DNA of 64,000 nucleotides from AP-15 sp963818695 (GTDB lineage Bacteria; Pseudomonadota; Alphaproteobacteria; ATCC43930; CGMCC-115725): contig CAWFTG010000005.1 of NCBI GenBank assembly GCA_963818695.1, forward strand, positions 124,001 through 188,000, written 5' to 3'. Made by a program: the position numbers and the translations under genes. Below the pieces are notes generated by a model. The model was not told the origin of the DNA and ran no database searches. It worked only from the letters and a program-made list of their open reading frames with translations. Shown here piece after piece: positions 1 to 7,659 of this stretch. Every line of letters begins with the position of its first letter. The first letter of the stretch is position 1.

Positions 1-5
1 CGAAT

Positions 6-28
6 GCGGATTACGGTGACAGTTTACT
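6..28 (+). repeat. Palindrome-type repeat unit, copy 1 (RAYT-linked)
   Basis: The unit GATTACGGTGACAGTTTAC is seen here and again, nearly unchanged, at 538-559 (same strand, one mismatch) and 599-620 (opposite strand). It lies just beyond the stop codon of a remnant of a REP-associated transposase. That is the position expected of the short repeats such transposases mobilise (family knowledge). Confidence 0.7.
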
Positions 29-34
29 CCACTC

Positions 35-172
35 TCACAGTAGCTGCGCTTGCAGCGCGGCGTCCCGCTCCAGTCGCGGCTTTGGGCGGGGTTTGCGGGG
101 TGCCAAAGGACGGCCGAGCCGGCGCTCGAGCATCCCGATCCATTCCGGCGTCCCAAGCAGGCGGCCGATGGT
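35..172 (-). pseudogene. C-terminal remnant of a REP-associated (IS200-like, Y1) transposase
   Basis: On the minus strand the frame ending at 35 encodes a Gly-Arg-Leu-Leu-Gly-Thr-Pro-Glu-Trp stretch. It is followed by a Leu-Glu-Arg-Arg-Leu-Gly-Arg-Pro-Leu stretch and a basic Lys-Pro-Arg-Pro-Lys-Pro tail. This matches the C-terminal tail of RAYT-type transposases as I know the family. The catalytic HUH/Tyr domain (about 200 residues) is absent, and upstream sequence no longer resembles a transposase. The copy cannot be active. The repeat at 6-28 sits directly after the stop codon, which supports the assignment. Confidence 0.6.
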
Positions 173-551
173 AGGGGCCCGCTCGGTCGCGCTGCCCAGC
201 GCCGTCATCGGGACTGCCGCCGCGTGGAATATCTTCGAGTTTCCCTTCGATCTGATCATCATGGCGCGGACCAATCCGCCGATCCCGACCCATCCGATAC
301 TGTATCGGCAGCTTTTCTTCCTGCCGTTATTCCTGGTCCAGTTCTCAACAGTATCGCTGACGTTGCTGCCTTCGATGCGGGTGACCGCGTACGCCTCTTA
401 CGCGGTGGCGGGGATGTTTGTGATATTCGCCGTCTGGGCTGCGTTCGGGTTCGCCTTTCCCGCGGAACCGCTGCCGCTCGCGCTGAACGTCATTTCGAAG
501 ATCCTATGCTTCGTAGCGGCGATCATGCTGTTTGTTTGGGGATTACGGTGA
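168..551 (+). pseudogene. Small membrane protein, probably truncated at both ends by repeats
   Basis: The frame gives about 127 residues from the ATG at 168. It has three or four hydrophobic helices and short polar loops such as Ala-Arg-Thr-Asn-Pro-Pro-Ile-Pro-Thr. I do not recognise the family. The start region overlaps the transposase remnant on the other strand. The last codons (Gly-Leu-Arg-stop) are supplied by the palindromic repeat at 538-559, so the natural C-terminus has probably been lost. It could still be expressed as a short membrane protein, but I read it as a relic caught between two repeat copies. Confidence 0.4.
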
Positions 552-620
552 CAATTTACGCGATCTCGCCTTGCATCCTCGCGACCTTCTACCGTCAAGT
601 AAACTGTCACCGTAATCCCC
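538..620. repeat. Inverted pair of the RAYT-linked repeat (copies 2 and 3)
   Basis: Copy 2 (538-559) and copy 3 (599-620, reverse complement) differ by one base and are separated by 39 bases, so the whole unit can fold into a long hairpin. It ends the plus-strand membrane frame on one side. On the other side it cuts the minus-strand DMT transporter exactly where homology stops (621). It therefore marks a rearrangement or insertion breakpoint. Confidence 0.75.
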
Positions 621-1063
621 GCGGCGTGCCAGCCGACGATAATCAGCGAGCCAGCAAATATCACCGAGAGTCCCAACTTTCGCGCGGTCGAAAGCTTCTC
701 TCCCAGAACGAGCGCGGCGATCAGAGCAACGAACAGCGGCATGCAACCCGGATTGAGCGCGCGGCCATCGTAGGCGGGCGCGAAGCGCAGCCCGACCGCC
801 GCCACCAGTGCATAAGGCGAGCCTGTCCCGGCGATGATCAGGGCCAGTCCAAGCCATCCAAGCCGATCGCGGGCAAGGCCTCGCTGCACGAGAACCGGCG
901 ACAGCAGGAGACCCGCCACACCGAAGCGCAGCGCAACGATATTCCACGCGTCCAGGCTTGTCGTAACTGCCAGCCGCGTGATAACGCTCCAGCTCGCCCA
1001 GATCGATCCTGCAGCGAAGCCGATTACGGCGCCTTTCAGAAAGTTCGCGCTGGCTGGCTGCAT
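621..1063 (-). pseudogene. DMT/EamA-family transporter, N-terminal half only
   Basis: About 148 residues from the ATG at 1063 cover one EamA domain of five hydrophobic helices. A typical loop includes Leu-Arg-Phe-Gly-Val-Ala-Gly and a late Val-Leu-Gly-Glu-Lys-Leu-Ser motif. Full-length RhaT/EamA exporters of inner-membrane metabolites are about 300 residues with two such domains; here the second domain is missing. After residue Gly-Trp-His-Ala-Ala-Gly the frame runs into the repeat at 599-620 and continues as nonsense. A longer N-terminus from 1138 is possible but is not membrane-like. The truncation should abolish transport. Confidence 0.7.
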
Positions 1064-1171
1064 CGCCAACTCCAACACGAGACCGAGGAGACGAGGCGGC
1101 TGGCGGGAGCGGGCCGGATCAGCCCGCTTCGACTTCATGCCTAGCTCAAAGTGAAGTCGGTCTTTGGGTTA

Positions 1172-1211
1172 TCGTCGCCCCTGCGAAAGCGACGCGAAAG
1201 CGGGGGTTCAG
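1172..1211 (+). repeat. Left half of an intergenic palindromic (REP-like) repeat
   Basis: The sequence begins TCGTCGCCCCTGCGAAAGC and ends GCGGGGGTTCAG. It matches the left arm of the complete copies at 34962-35068 and 50238-50323, with an extra 11-base near-duplication of the GCGAAAGC core. Homology to the repeat stops at 1211, where transposase sequence begins. The matching right arm lies at 2450-2525. Confidence 0.65.
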
Positions 1212-1957
1212 ATATTGCAGCATGGCAAAGATCCCGACGCCTGAAGAGGAAGATGCCAAGCGGCCCAACCGTGAGCGCGAGAACCTGGTCAGCGAGCGCA
1301 CCCGCATCGTCAATCGGATGAAGAGCACTCTGGCCCGTCTCGGCCTTCGGGGTTTCAAACCGACCTTGCGCAAAGCGGCCGAACGTCTCGACAGGCTGCG
1401 CACCGCGGAAGGTGTGCCGCTGCTGCCCAACACGCTGGCCGAGCTGCGCCGGGATATGGCGCGTCTGCGCTTTGTCATGGACCAGATCCGGGAGATCGAG
1501 GCGGCGCGCCTGATCAGGCTCGAGCAGCACCCGGAACTGGCCAGCCACGCGATGGTCCGGCGGCTGGCGCGGGTCATCGGCGTCGGCATCGAGACAGCCG
1601 ACATGCTCGTTCACGAGATCCTGTCGCGCAACTTGCGTGACCGGAAGGCTGTGGCTCGCTACGCTGGCCTGACCGGTTCGCCGGATGAGAGCGGCGCGCG
1701 ACGGCGAGAGAAGGGGCTGGCCAGGGCTGGCAACGCCCGGGTGCGCCGCGGCATGATCCAGTTGGCGTGGCGCTTCCTGATGTTCCAGAAGAACAGCGCA
1801 CTGGCGCAACCGGTACCGCATGCAAACAACCGATCACCGCGGTACCACCCGCAAGACCATGATCGTCGCCCTGGCGCGCAAGCTGCTCGTCGCGCTTTGG
1901 CAGCTGGTGACGACCGGAGAGGTGCCAGAGGGCGTTGTGCTGCGACCGGCTGTGTAA
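1205..1957 (+). pseudogene. IS110-family transposase, N-terminally truncated and frameshifted
   Basis: From 1222 the frame encodes the C-terminal part of an IS110-family transposase (Transposase_20 domain). It includes an Arg-Tyr-Ala-Gly-Leu-Thr-Gly-Ser-Pro-Asp-Glu-Ser core and the Gly-Asn-Ala-Arg-Val-Arg-Arg-Gly-Met-Ile-Gln segment. The N-terminal RuvC-like DEDD catalytic domain (about 120 residues) is missing. Near 1810 one extra base shifts the frame. The other frame then continues the family's usual C-terminus (Arg-Lys-Thr-Met-Ile-Val-Ala-Leu-Ala-Arg-Lys) to a TAA at 1955-1957. Both defects make it inactive. Codons just before 1222 still resemble the family (Tyr-Cys-Ser-Met). Confidence 0.8.
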
Positions 1958-2449
1958 CCTGCCACTGCGGAGCAGACGACCAAGCGCGATTGGGCGCCCC
2001 GTCGCCATGTTTACGACGCGATGCCCCATGATGTCCGAGGCGGCGGTGACCCGAGGCAGGCATGGTTTGCACGCCGTCTTAGAGAATGGGCCTGCCGTCT
2101 CGGAGCTTTGCCGCCGATGCGCATGACTGCATCATGGTTTGGATCCGGATGGATCCACCGAATACAAGGGTGTGGCGCGATGTTCCGCCCCTGATGGCGA
2201 GCTCCCCTCGGATCATCACCCAGAAGCCTTGGTCACGCCGCGGCACAATCGGCAAGAACGGCCGGTGGATATGTGGACGATCGGCGGCGCCGACCGGCTT
2301 CGCTTCCCCGCTTCCCGAGCAAGCTCGAAAGCGGGGAAATGCTCCCCTTCGCCAATACACGGCCCGCAACAAGGAGAATTGATAATCGATGATTAAACCA
2401 TACGCGGCGCGAACGCAAAAGGGGTACAAACATGAACAAAGCATACAAG
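1212..2449 (+). mobile_element. Decayed IS110-family element lying inside a REP-like repeat
   Basis: The interval between the two half-repeats (1172-1211 and 2450-2525) contains the transposase relic. After it come about 490 bases (1958-2449) with no convincing gene. Some IS110-group elements carry a long non-coding end that specifies a guide (bridge) RNA, so this stretch may be the element's right end, but I see no feature proving that. The left end and the 5' part of the transposase are gone. True ends are inferred only from the repeat junctions. Confidence 0.5.
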
Positions 2450-2525
2450 CCTGCCCCTGGCTTGAACAGGGGGCAACCGCTGCGGCCTTGCAGCCTCTGG
2501 ATTCCCGCTTTCGCGGGAAAGACGA
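2450..2525 (+). repeat. Right half of an intergenic palindromic (REP-like) repeat
   Basis: It begins CCTGCCCCTGGCTTGAACAG and ends with the palindrome TTCCCGCTTTCGCGGGAAAG. In the intact copy at 34962-35068 the same CCTGCCCC segment directly follows the left arm that here ends at 1211. The two halves would therefore rebuild one repeat if the 1.24 kb between them were removed. Confidence 0.7.
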
Positions 2526-2549
2526 GTAGCAGCGGTGACTGGGTGAGAA

Positions 2550-2828
2550 TCACGCAGCGACATCGATGACTTCCATCGACACGATCTGGTCGGGCTCGCC
2601 GGAATAGACGCTGAGGCTGACCGTTTCGGTCGCGATCATAGAGCTGTGCGGCTGGCCCGTCGGGTTTAGCGTGTAGCCGCCCGAGGCGCGCGCCGGTGCG
2701 CCCGATTTGGTCGCGCGGCCGCCTTCGAGATTGAAGACATGCTCGTCGGAAAGGGCGGTCGCGACGATCTTGATCAGCTTGCCCGGCGGCGGTGAGAATT
2801 TGCCGAGCCATGCGATCCCGCCTCCCTC
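2550..2828 (-). pseudogene. C-terminal fragment of a small protein, possibly cupin-like
   Basis: About 90 residues on the minus strand read as a plausible beta-rich protein end (Gly-Gly-Ile-Ala-Trp-Leu-Gly-Lys-Phe, then Glu-His-Val-Phe-Asn-Leu-Glu-Gly-Gly). The codon pattern is consistent with a real gene. Upstream of 2828 the frame turns into non-conserved sequence and runs antisense to a different gene fragment. I therefore take it as the 3' remnant of a gene cut at about 2830-2860. The cupin suggestion rests only on its look and is weak. Confidence 0.4.
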
Positions 2829-2867
2829 GACCCGACGGTCGCTAAGAATTTTTGAGCTGCACGATGC

Positions 2868-3470
2868 GAAGGGGCGCCGGGGCTCGGCTATGTGCTGCGC
2901 CGCGGCTTTGATCTGCCGCCCTTGATGTTCACTCTCGAGGAGACCGATGCGATTGCGATCGGCGTGCGGCTGCTGCGCCGCCTCCGCGGTCCGAAACTCC
3001 AAAAAGCAGCAGAAAGCGTGCTCGCCAAGCTGGCCGCTGTGGTTCCGCCGGAATTACAGTCGCAGCTTGTCGCAGCGCCGCTTTTCGTATCCGATGGCAG
3101 CGCCCCGGCGGTTAACGGGATCGACCAATCGCAGCTGCGCAACGCGATCCGCGAGACCCGCAAGCTCGCGACCGTCTATGTCGACGAGGAAGGCCGCCGC
3201 ACGCAGAGAACGATCTGGCCGATCGCGATGGCCTATTATGTCGACGTAACCCTTCTGGGTGCGTGGTGCGAGCTGCGAGGAGGCTTTCGCAATTTTCGGG
3301 TCGACCGCATTCTTGGCTGGCAGCTGTTCGACGACAGGTTCAAGGCCGACAGCGGCAAGCTGATGGTCCAGTGGCTGGCGCTTCCAAAGGACCATTCCCG
3401 CGCCGCCGCGATGGTCGCGACGTTTGAACCAGCGCGCGGAACGAGAGCGGCTAGCCCTGCGCCCGGATGA
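2868..3470 (+). pseudogene. YafY-type WYL-domain transcriptional regulator, lacking its HTH
   Basis: The frame opens with Glu-Gly-Ala-Pro-Gly-Leu-Gly-Tyr-Val-Leu, the linker that normally follows the helix-turn-helix in YafY/DeoR-like WYL regulators. It then continues through the middle region and the WYL domain (Ala-Tyr-Tyr-Val-Asp ... Trp-Cys-Glu-Leu-Arg-Gly-Gly-Phe-Arg-Asn-Phe-Arg). The first 60-70 residues, which bind DNA, are absent. Homology begins abruptly at about 2868, next to the end of the fragment on the other strand. A GTG at 2892 could start translation but would give a regulator without a DNA-binding domain. Its 3' end overlaps the 3' end of phaZ by 20 bases. Confidence 0.7.
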
Positions 3471-4668
3471 ACGATTTGACCTTCGGATAGGTCTCGGTCT
3501 GCCAGCGGCGGCCGTGGAACACCCCGTAATGGCCGACTTTGAGCTGGAGGTGGTGCGTCTTTTTCGCGGGCGGGATGCCGGTGCAGAGATCGTGCGCGGC
3601 GACGGTCTGCCCGACCGCGCAAATGTCGTCGTTCTCGCCCTCGACGGTCATCAGGGCGGTCTGCTCGATCGCCTGCGGCTCGACCGGGTCGCCGTGTACC
3701 CGGAAATGCCCGAGCGGCAGATCGTGGTCGTGAAAGACGCGTTTGATGGTCTGCAGGTAGAAATCCGCCGGCAGGTCCATGACCGAGCTGTACTCTTTGT
3801 AAAAAGCGCGGGTCGCCGCCGCGCTGTCGCCGTCGCCCTTGATGAGGTTGTGGAACATCGACCAGTGCGCTGAGACATGCCGGTCGAAATTCATGCTCAG
3901 AAAACCGGCAAGCTGCAGAAAGCCGGGATAGACCCGGCGAAAGGCGCCCGGATACCGCGCCGGCACCGTAGTTATGACGGTGCGGTCGAACCATTCGAGC
4001 GAATGCGCCATCGCGAAGCGATTGACCTCGGTCGGGTTCGCCCGCGGATCGATCGGGCCACCCATCAGGATCATCGAGGCCGGCTGGCAAGGGTCGCCAG
4101 CAGCCGCCAGCACCGACACGGCGGCCAGCACCGGGACCGAAGGTTGGCACACCGCCATGACATGGATGTTCGGCCCCAACAGACGAACGAACCGGCTCAC
4201 CACATCGACAAAGTCGTCGAGATCGAACCGGCCATAAAGCAGCGGAACGTTTCGCGCATTCACCCAGTCGGTGATGTAGACATTGTGGTCGGGCAGCAAG
4301 GCCCCGACGGTGCCGCGCAACAAGGTCGAGAAATGACCCGAGAGCGGCGCCACGACGAGGACCGTCGGCTCATCGCGAGTTCCCTCTTTCCGAAAATGCA
4401 GTAGCCGGCAGAACGGGTGCGACGCCACGACCTCCTCGGTGACGCCAACCTCCTCGCCATCGAGGAAAACCTTGCGGATCCCGAACTCCGGCCGATCGTG
4501 TGACATCCCGGCATTGGAGAGCAGCTCCATCGCCGCCGCCGCGCTCCTCACCAGCGGAGCATTCTCGATCAGCGGCCATGGCTGGGTCAGCATGCCGCGG
4601 AAGAACTCGGCCATCAGGCGAATCGGGGCGAGCGCGTCGCTGTGTACTTGGTAAGTGTCGTATAACAT
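3451..4668 (-). CDS. phaZ: Intracellular polyhydroxyalkanoate (PHB) depolymerase
   Basis: The 405-residue protein has the length and layout of intracellular PhaZ, which hydrolyses stored polyhydroxybutyrate granules in the cytoplasm. The alpha/beta-hydrolase core shows the family's cysteine nucleophile in Ala-Val-Cys-Gln-Pro (Cys174). An acidic loop Glu-Gly-Glu-Asn-Asp-Asp lies around 343-348 and the catalytic histidine in Val-Gly-His-Tyr-Gly (His380). The N-terminal Tyr-Asp-Thr-Tyr-Gln segment is also typical. The gene stands alone; no phaC, phaA or phasin gene is nearby. The 5' flank (4669-4984) is unusually AT-rich for this window and contains two inverted repeats that could be operators. 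Start chosen at the only conserved ATG. Confidence 0.92.
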   Translation of the reverse strand: MLYDTYQVHSDALAPIRLMAEFFRGMLTQPWPLIENAPLVRSAAAAMELLSNAGMSHDRPEFGIRKVFLDGEEVGVTEEVVASHPFCRLLHFRKEGTRDEPTVLVVAPLSGHFSTLLRGTVGALLPDHNVYITDWVNARNVPLLYGRFDLDDFVDVVSRFVRLLGPNIHVMAVCQPSVPVLAAVSVLAAAGDPCQPASMILMGGPIDPRANPTEVNRFAMAHSLEWFDRTVITTVPARYPGAFRRVYPGFLQLAGFLSMNFDRHVSAHWSMFHNLIKGDGDSAAATRAFYKEYSSVMDLPADFYLQTIKRVFHDHDLPLGHFRVHGDPVEPQAIEQTALMTVEGENDDICAVGQTVAAHDLCTGIPPAKKTHHLQLKVGHYGVFHGRRWQTETYPKVKSFIRAQG

Positions 4669-4984
4669 ATACCCTCGAATCTACCCGCCCGTGCTCGGGA
4701 ACCTCCAAACCGTCGAAACGGTTCCTATTTCGATCCATCAAAAAAGGCGAAATCATCCCACCGCAAAACTTTTGAGATTTCAAGGGTATATTTATATTGT
4801 CAGTCATTTAGGCAAGGGCGCGGGAGATCCTTCTCTCCCAGTATTGCAACTGTGGTATGCAATGCTCAAAACTTTGGTTAACGCTGCCGTCTTATAGGGC
4901 AAATGGACACAATTGCTTAAAGCATGGGCGTCGATGGCGGCGAGGGCGCGCCATTCACTTCAAATATTAGCCCCCGGTCGGGAC
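4669..4984. promoter_or_regulatory. AT-rich intergenic region upstream of phaZ with two inverted repeats
   Basis: No gene is visible in these 316 bases. AACCGT (4708-4713) and ACGGTT (4718-4723) form a short palindrome 40 bases upstream of phaZ. ATTGCA (4843-4848) and TGCAAT (4858-4863) form a second with a 9-base spacer. PHB-cycle regulators such as PhaR bind TGC/GCA palindromes in some alphaproteobacteria (family knowledge), so the second repeat is a candidate operator; this is inference. The 3' ends of the stretch border the patatin-like gene. Confidence 0.35.
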
Positions 4985-6028
4985 TCAGTGCGGCGGAGCC
5001 GCCAAGCCGCCGCGAACTTCGTGCACGACAATGCCGGAAATGCGCGGCGGCGGCGCGAGCCAGCGAGGATGCGCCAGGCTGGTCCCGATGTCGCTTTCTC
5101 CGGCTCGCCACCGCCGCGTAATCGCGGCCGACGAGAAATCGGCCATCTTGACCGCAAACTCGGCGGCGTCGACCTCGTGAACCAGATGCAAAATCGTCAT
5201 CGTCGCATTGCTCGCCTCTGACAGGCATCGCCTGATGTCGACATCGCTGCGCTGGGTCGGGGGGACCCGCTCACCGAGCAAAGCAATCCTGCGGCGCAGG
5301 TCGTGCGTGCGGCGCATCGCGGCAATTTCCCGCGCAGTCCGACTGATGCCGCCGTGCGTTCCGGGGACCGGATCATAACCATCGACCGCGAAACATAGGG
5401 TATCGGCGGGACGCGCATCGTCCAGCGCCGAAACCGCGATCGCGCTGCCGCCGAAAAGTTGCCCGTCAATTGCGGTCGGCGGCAATCCCGGCAGCGGGGT
5501 GCCGGCCATTACGTGATCGGGGGTGAGCACGTGCCGGTCGTTGTCGAAGAATGTCTCTGCCCCCGTCGTAAGGTTCAATGCGCCCAAAACGACCCGAATG
5601 GTTCCCGAATTGATCCGTTCGAAGTCGACCGTCTCGGCGATCAGCGCACGCAATTGGGCAGCGGAAACGACGGGCTCTTCGCTGTAAGCCTGCATCGGCA
5701 CGGGGCGCAGGCCTCCCGACAGAAAGTTCGTGAGAGCCGATTTGGCCCATCGGGCGGGGCCGCGGGGACGCCGCGTTGCCGTGCACTTGCTCAGCTCTCG
5801 CCAAAACTGGCGCAGCCTTATCACGCGCTCATGCGGCAGATTGCCGACGATAATCGCGGCGTTAATGGCGCCAATAGCAGTGGCCGCGATCCAGTTTGGC
5901 CGGACCCCGCATTTCTCGAGCGCCGAGTAGGCGCCAGCCTGATAGGCACCGAGTGCTCCGCCGCCCGACAGCACCAACGCGACCCGCTCGAAACGGGCCA
6001 AGCTCTTATCCGGTCGCCCTCGCGCCAA
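4985..6028 (-). CDS. Patatin-like protein lacking the catalytic Ser-Asp dyad
   Basis: The 347-residue protein has the patatin fold signature. The oxyanion loop Ser-Gly-Gly-Gly-Ala-Leu-Gly-Ala-Tyr-Gln-Ala-Gly is at 21-32. The region after the nucleophile elbow (Ile-Gly-Ala-Ile-Asn-Ala-Ala) is at 52-58. However, the nucleophile position of Gly-x-Ser-x-Gly is Ala51 (Ala-Thr-Ala-Ile-Gly). The downstream Asp-Gly-Gly motif is replaced by Phe-Gly-Gly (192-194), so neither residue of the Ser-Asp dyad is present. Phospholipase activity is therefore not expected. The frame is open and well conserved otherwise, which favours a pseudoenzyme over a random relic. It lies 130 bases downstream of the two cytochrome genes on the same strand. 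Confidence 0.8.
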   Translation of the reverse strand: MARGRPDKSLARFERVALVLSGGGALGAYQAGAYSALEKCGVRPNWIAATAIGAINAAIIVGNLPHERVIRLRQFWRELSKCTATRRPRGPARWAKSALTNFLSGGLRPVPMQAYSEEPVVSAAQLRALIAETVDFERINSGTIRVVLGALNLTTGAETFFDNDRHVLTPDHVMAGTPLPGLPPTAIDGQLFGGSAIAVSALDDARPADTLCFAVDGYDPVPGTHGGISRTAREIAAMRRTHDLRRRIALLGERVPPTQRSDVDIRRCLSEASNATMTILHLVHEVDAAEFAVKMADFSSAAITRRWRAGESDIGTSLAHPRWLAPPPRISGIVVHEVRGGLAAPPH

Positions 6029-6160
6029 GACGCACTCCCTATCGTCAGTCGACCATTTGCTCGATCAATCAACGCCTGAGGACTACCCGCAGGATCCCGA
6101 TCTGGCGCGGCCCGACATCATAGGAACTCCTGCCGGCGCGTCCAGTCTCGAAAGCCGCGC

Positions 6161-7069
6161 TCACCGCCCCTTCTTCTGCGAATAAATCGGCGGAAGCGAT
6201 TTCAGGTAAACCGCGATCGCCCGCCGATCGGAATCGTCGAGACGAGAAGTGTTGCGCACGACCTCTCCCATCGCGCCGCCGACGAAGTCGAATTCCGGAG
6301 TCTGGCCGGTTTTCAGCAATGTCGTGATGTCCTCTTCGCTCCAACTGCCGATGCCGGTCTGCGGGTCGGGAGTTATGTTCGGGACACTCTTGCCGTCCGG
6401 CCCGTTCGGGTTCCCGGCGAGAAAGCGCTCCGGCTCCATCGCGCCGAACCAGTTGCGCGGTGTGTGGCATTCGCCGCAATGGGCGAGCGCCGTTACGAGG
6501 TAGGCGCCGCGATTGTAGGCTTCGGAGCGCTCCGGTGCCGGCCGGAACGGGCCCGGAGTGAAGAACAACAGTTTCCATATTGTTTGCAGGGGGCGCCACG
6601 AGAATGGGAAAGATACATCGTGGGCTCGGTTGGCCTGCCGCACCGCCGGCAGTGAAAAGAGGTAGTCTTTGATCGCTTGCACATCCACGTCGGTGATTTT
6701 CGTAAAGCTGGGATACGGGAACACCGGGAAATAATTTGCGCCGTCTGGGCGCACGCCCTCGCGCAATGCCCGCAAAAACTGTTCGTCGCTCCAGCGGCCG
6801 ATACCGGTCTCCGGATCCGGGGTGATGTTCGGGCTGTAGAAGGTGCCGAAGGGCGTCGCGATCGCCCGCCCGCCGGCATAGCGCTGTCCGCCATGCTCGC
6901 GATCAGTGTGACAGTCCTCGCAGCCGGCGGCGTTTGCGAGATAGGCCGCTCGCGACATCTCGTCTGCTGTCGCCGAGAGGCTCAGAACAGGCAGAAACGC
7001 AACCGCCGCTGCACTTAAGATTCGGTAGAGAGTACCGGCTGGACCGGCCGCCGGTCTAACCCGATGCAA
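6161..7069 (-). CDS. Diheme c-type cytochrome
   Basis: This 302-residue protein carries an N-terminal hydrophobic signal or anchor (about residues 14-36). It has two Cys-x-x-Cys-His haem sites, Cys-Glu-Asp-Cys-His at 50-54 and Cys-Gly-Glu-Cys-His at 198-202. Each is followed by a Ser-Pro-Asn-Ile-Thr-Pro-Asp type loop and a Pro-Asn-Ile-Thr-Pro-Asp loop. This arrangement is that of the periplasmic diheme cytochromes that accept electrons from PQQ or molybdenum dehydrogenases. It should sit in the periplasm, exported by Sec and matured by the Ccm system. No dehydrogenase is adjacent, so its electron donor is unknown. A cytochrome c' gene lies immediately upstream (18-base gap), suggesting co-transcription. 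Confidence 0.88.
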   Translation of the reverse strand: MHRVRPAAGPAGTLYRILSAAAVAFLPVLSLSATADEMSRAAYLANAAGCEDCHTDREHGGQRYAGGRAIATPFGTFYSPNITPDPETGIGRWSDEQFLRALREGVRPDGANYFPVFPYPSFTKITDVDVQAIKDYLFSLPAVRQANRAHDVSFPFSWRPLQTIWKLLFFTPGPFRPAPERSEAYNRGAYLVTALAHCGECHTPRNWFGAMEPERFLAGNPNGPDGKSVPNITPDPQTGIGSWSEEDITTLLKTGQTPEFDFVGGAMGEVVRNTSRLDDSDRRAIAVYLKSLPPIYSQKKGR

Positions 7070-7087
7070 GGGAGGGGTGAGAGGCTC

Positions 7088-7567
7088 CTATTTCTCGATC
7101 TTTTCCCGGAACGTCGTGTGGCAGGCGCCGCAGCCGTTTTTGCCAAGATCGTTGAAGGCGGCTTCGATCGCGGTCTTATCGCCGCTGTTCACCGCAACGA
7201 GGAGCGCGTCGGCCTTGGCGGCAGCGTTTCTTTGAGCGTCGAGGAACTTGTTCCAGTCCGTCCAGATCACCGGTTTGGCGACATAGTCGCCGGTCGGGTT
7301 CGGCCCGCCGGTACCGGGGGGAAACAACTCCGGGATCTTCTTTGTGGTCTGAGTAAGATCGGCGGCGGCCGTTTTGGCTTGCGCCAAATCCCCCTTGCCG
7401 TCGAGGTAGGCCTTTACGGCCCCGGCGTCCTTGCCTTGTTCCTTCATCGTCGCTTGACGATCCCTGAGGACGGTCTCCTTGTCTTGTGCAAGAGCCGTCC
7501 CGCTTGCGCCCACCACAACAATCGCCAATGCCGCTCCCAATATCCGAAATTTCGTCACGGAGAACAT
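7088..7567 (-). CDS. Cytochrome c' / c556-type class II cytochrome
   Basis: The 159-residue precursor has a clear signal peptide ending in Ala-Leu-Ala-Gln (about residue 28). A helical domain follows, and a single haem site Cys-Gly-Ala-Cys-His (146-150) sits very close to the C-terminus. That is the diagnostic topology of class II four-helix-bundle cytochromes. Members bind NO or CO or shuttle electrons in the periplasm. It precedes the diheme cytochrome on the same strand with an 18-base gap and probably forms its transcription partner. The conserved Trp-Thr-Asp-Trp segment (102-105) is also usual for the family. Confidence 0.88.
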   Translation of the reverse strand: MFSVTKFRILGAALAIVVVGASGTALAQDKETVLRDRQATMKEQGKDAGAVKAYLDGKGDLAQAKTAAADLTQTTKKIPELFPPGTGGPNPTGDYVAKPVIWTDWNKFLDAQRNAAAKADALLVAVNSGDKTAIEAAFNDLGKNGCGACHTTFREKIEK

Positions 7568-7659
7568 GTTCCCATCCTGTCTTAATCAACTCCGATCGAC
7601 TCCGATGCAGACTAGCCTGCGGTGGCGGCAGGGCAATACCCACCGCCACCGCCTCACCG

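Noticed and set aside
3236..4150. Long open frame antisense to phaZ (about 300 codons)
   Set aside because: High GC content keeps non-coding frames open; it has no family likeness and phaZ is clear.
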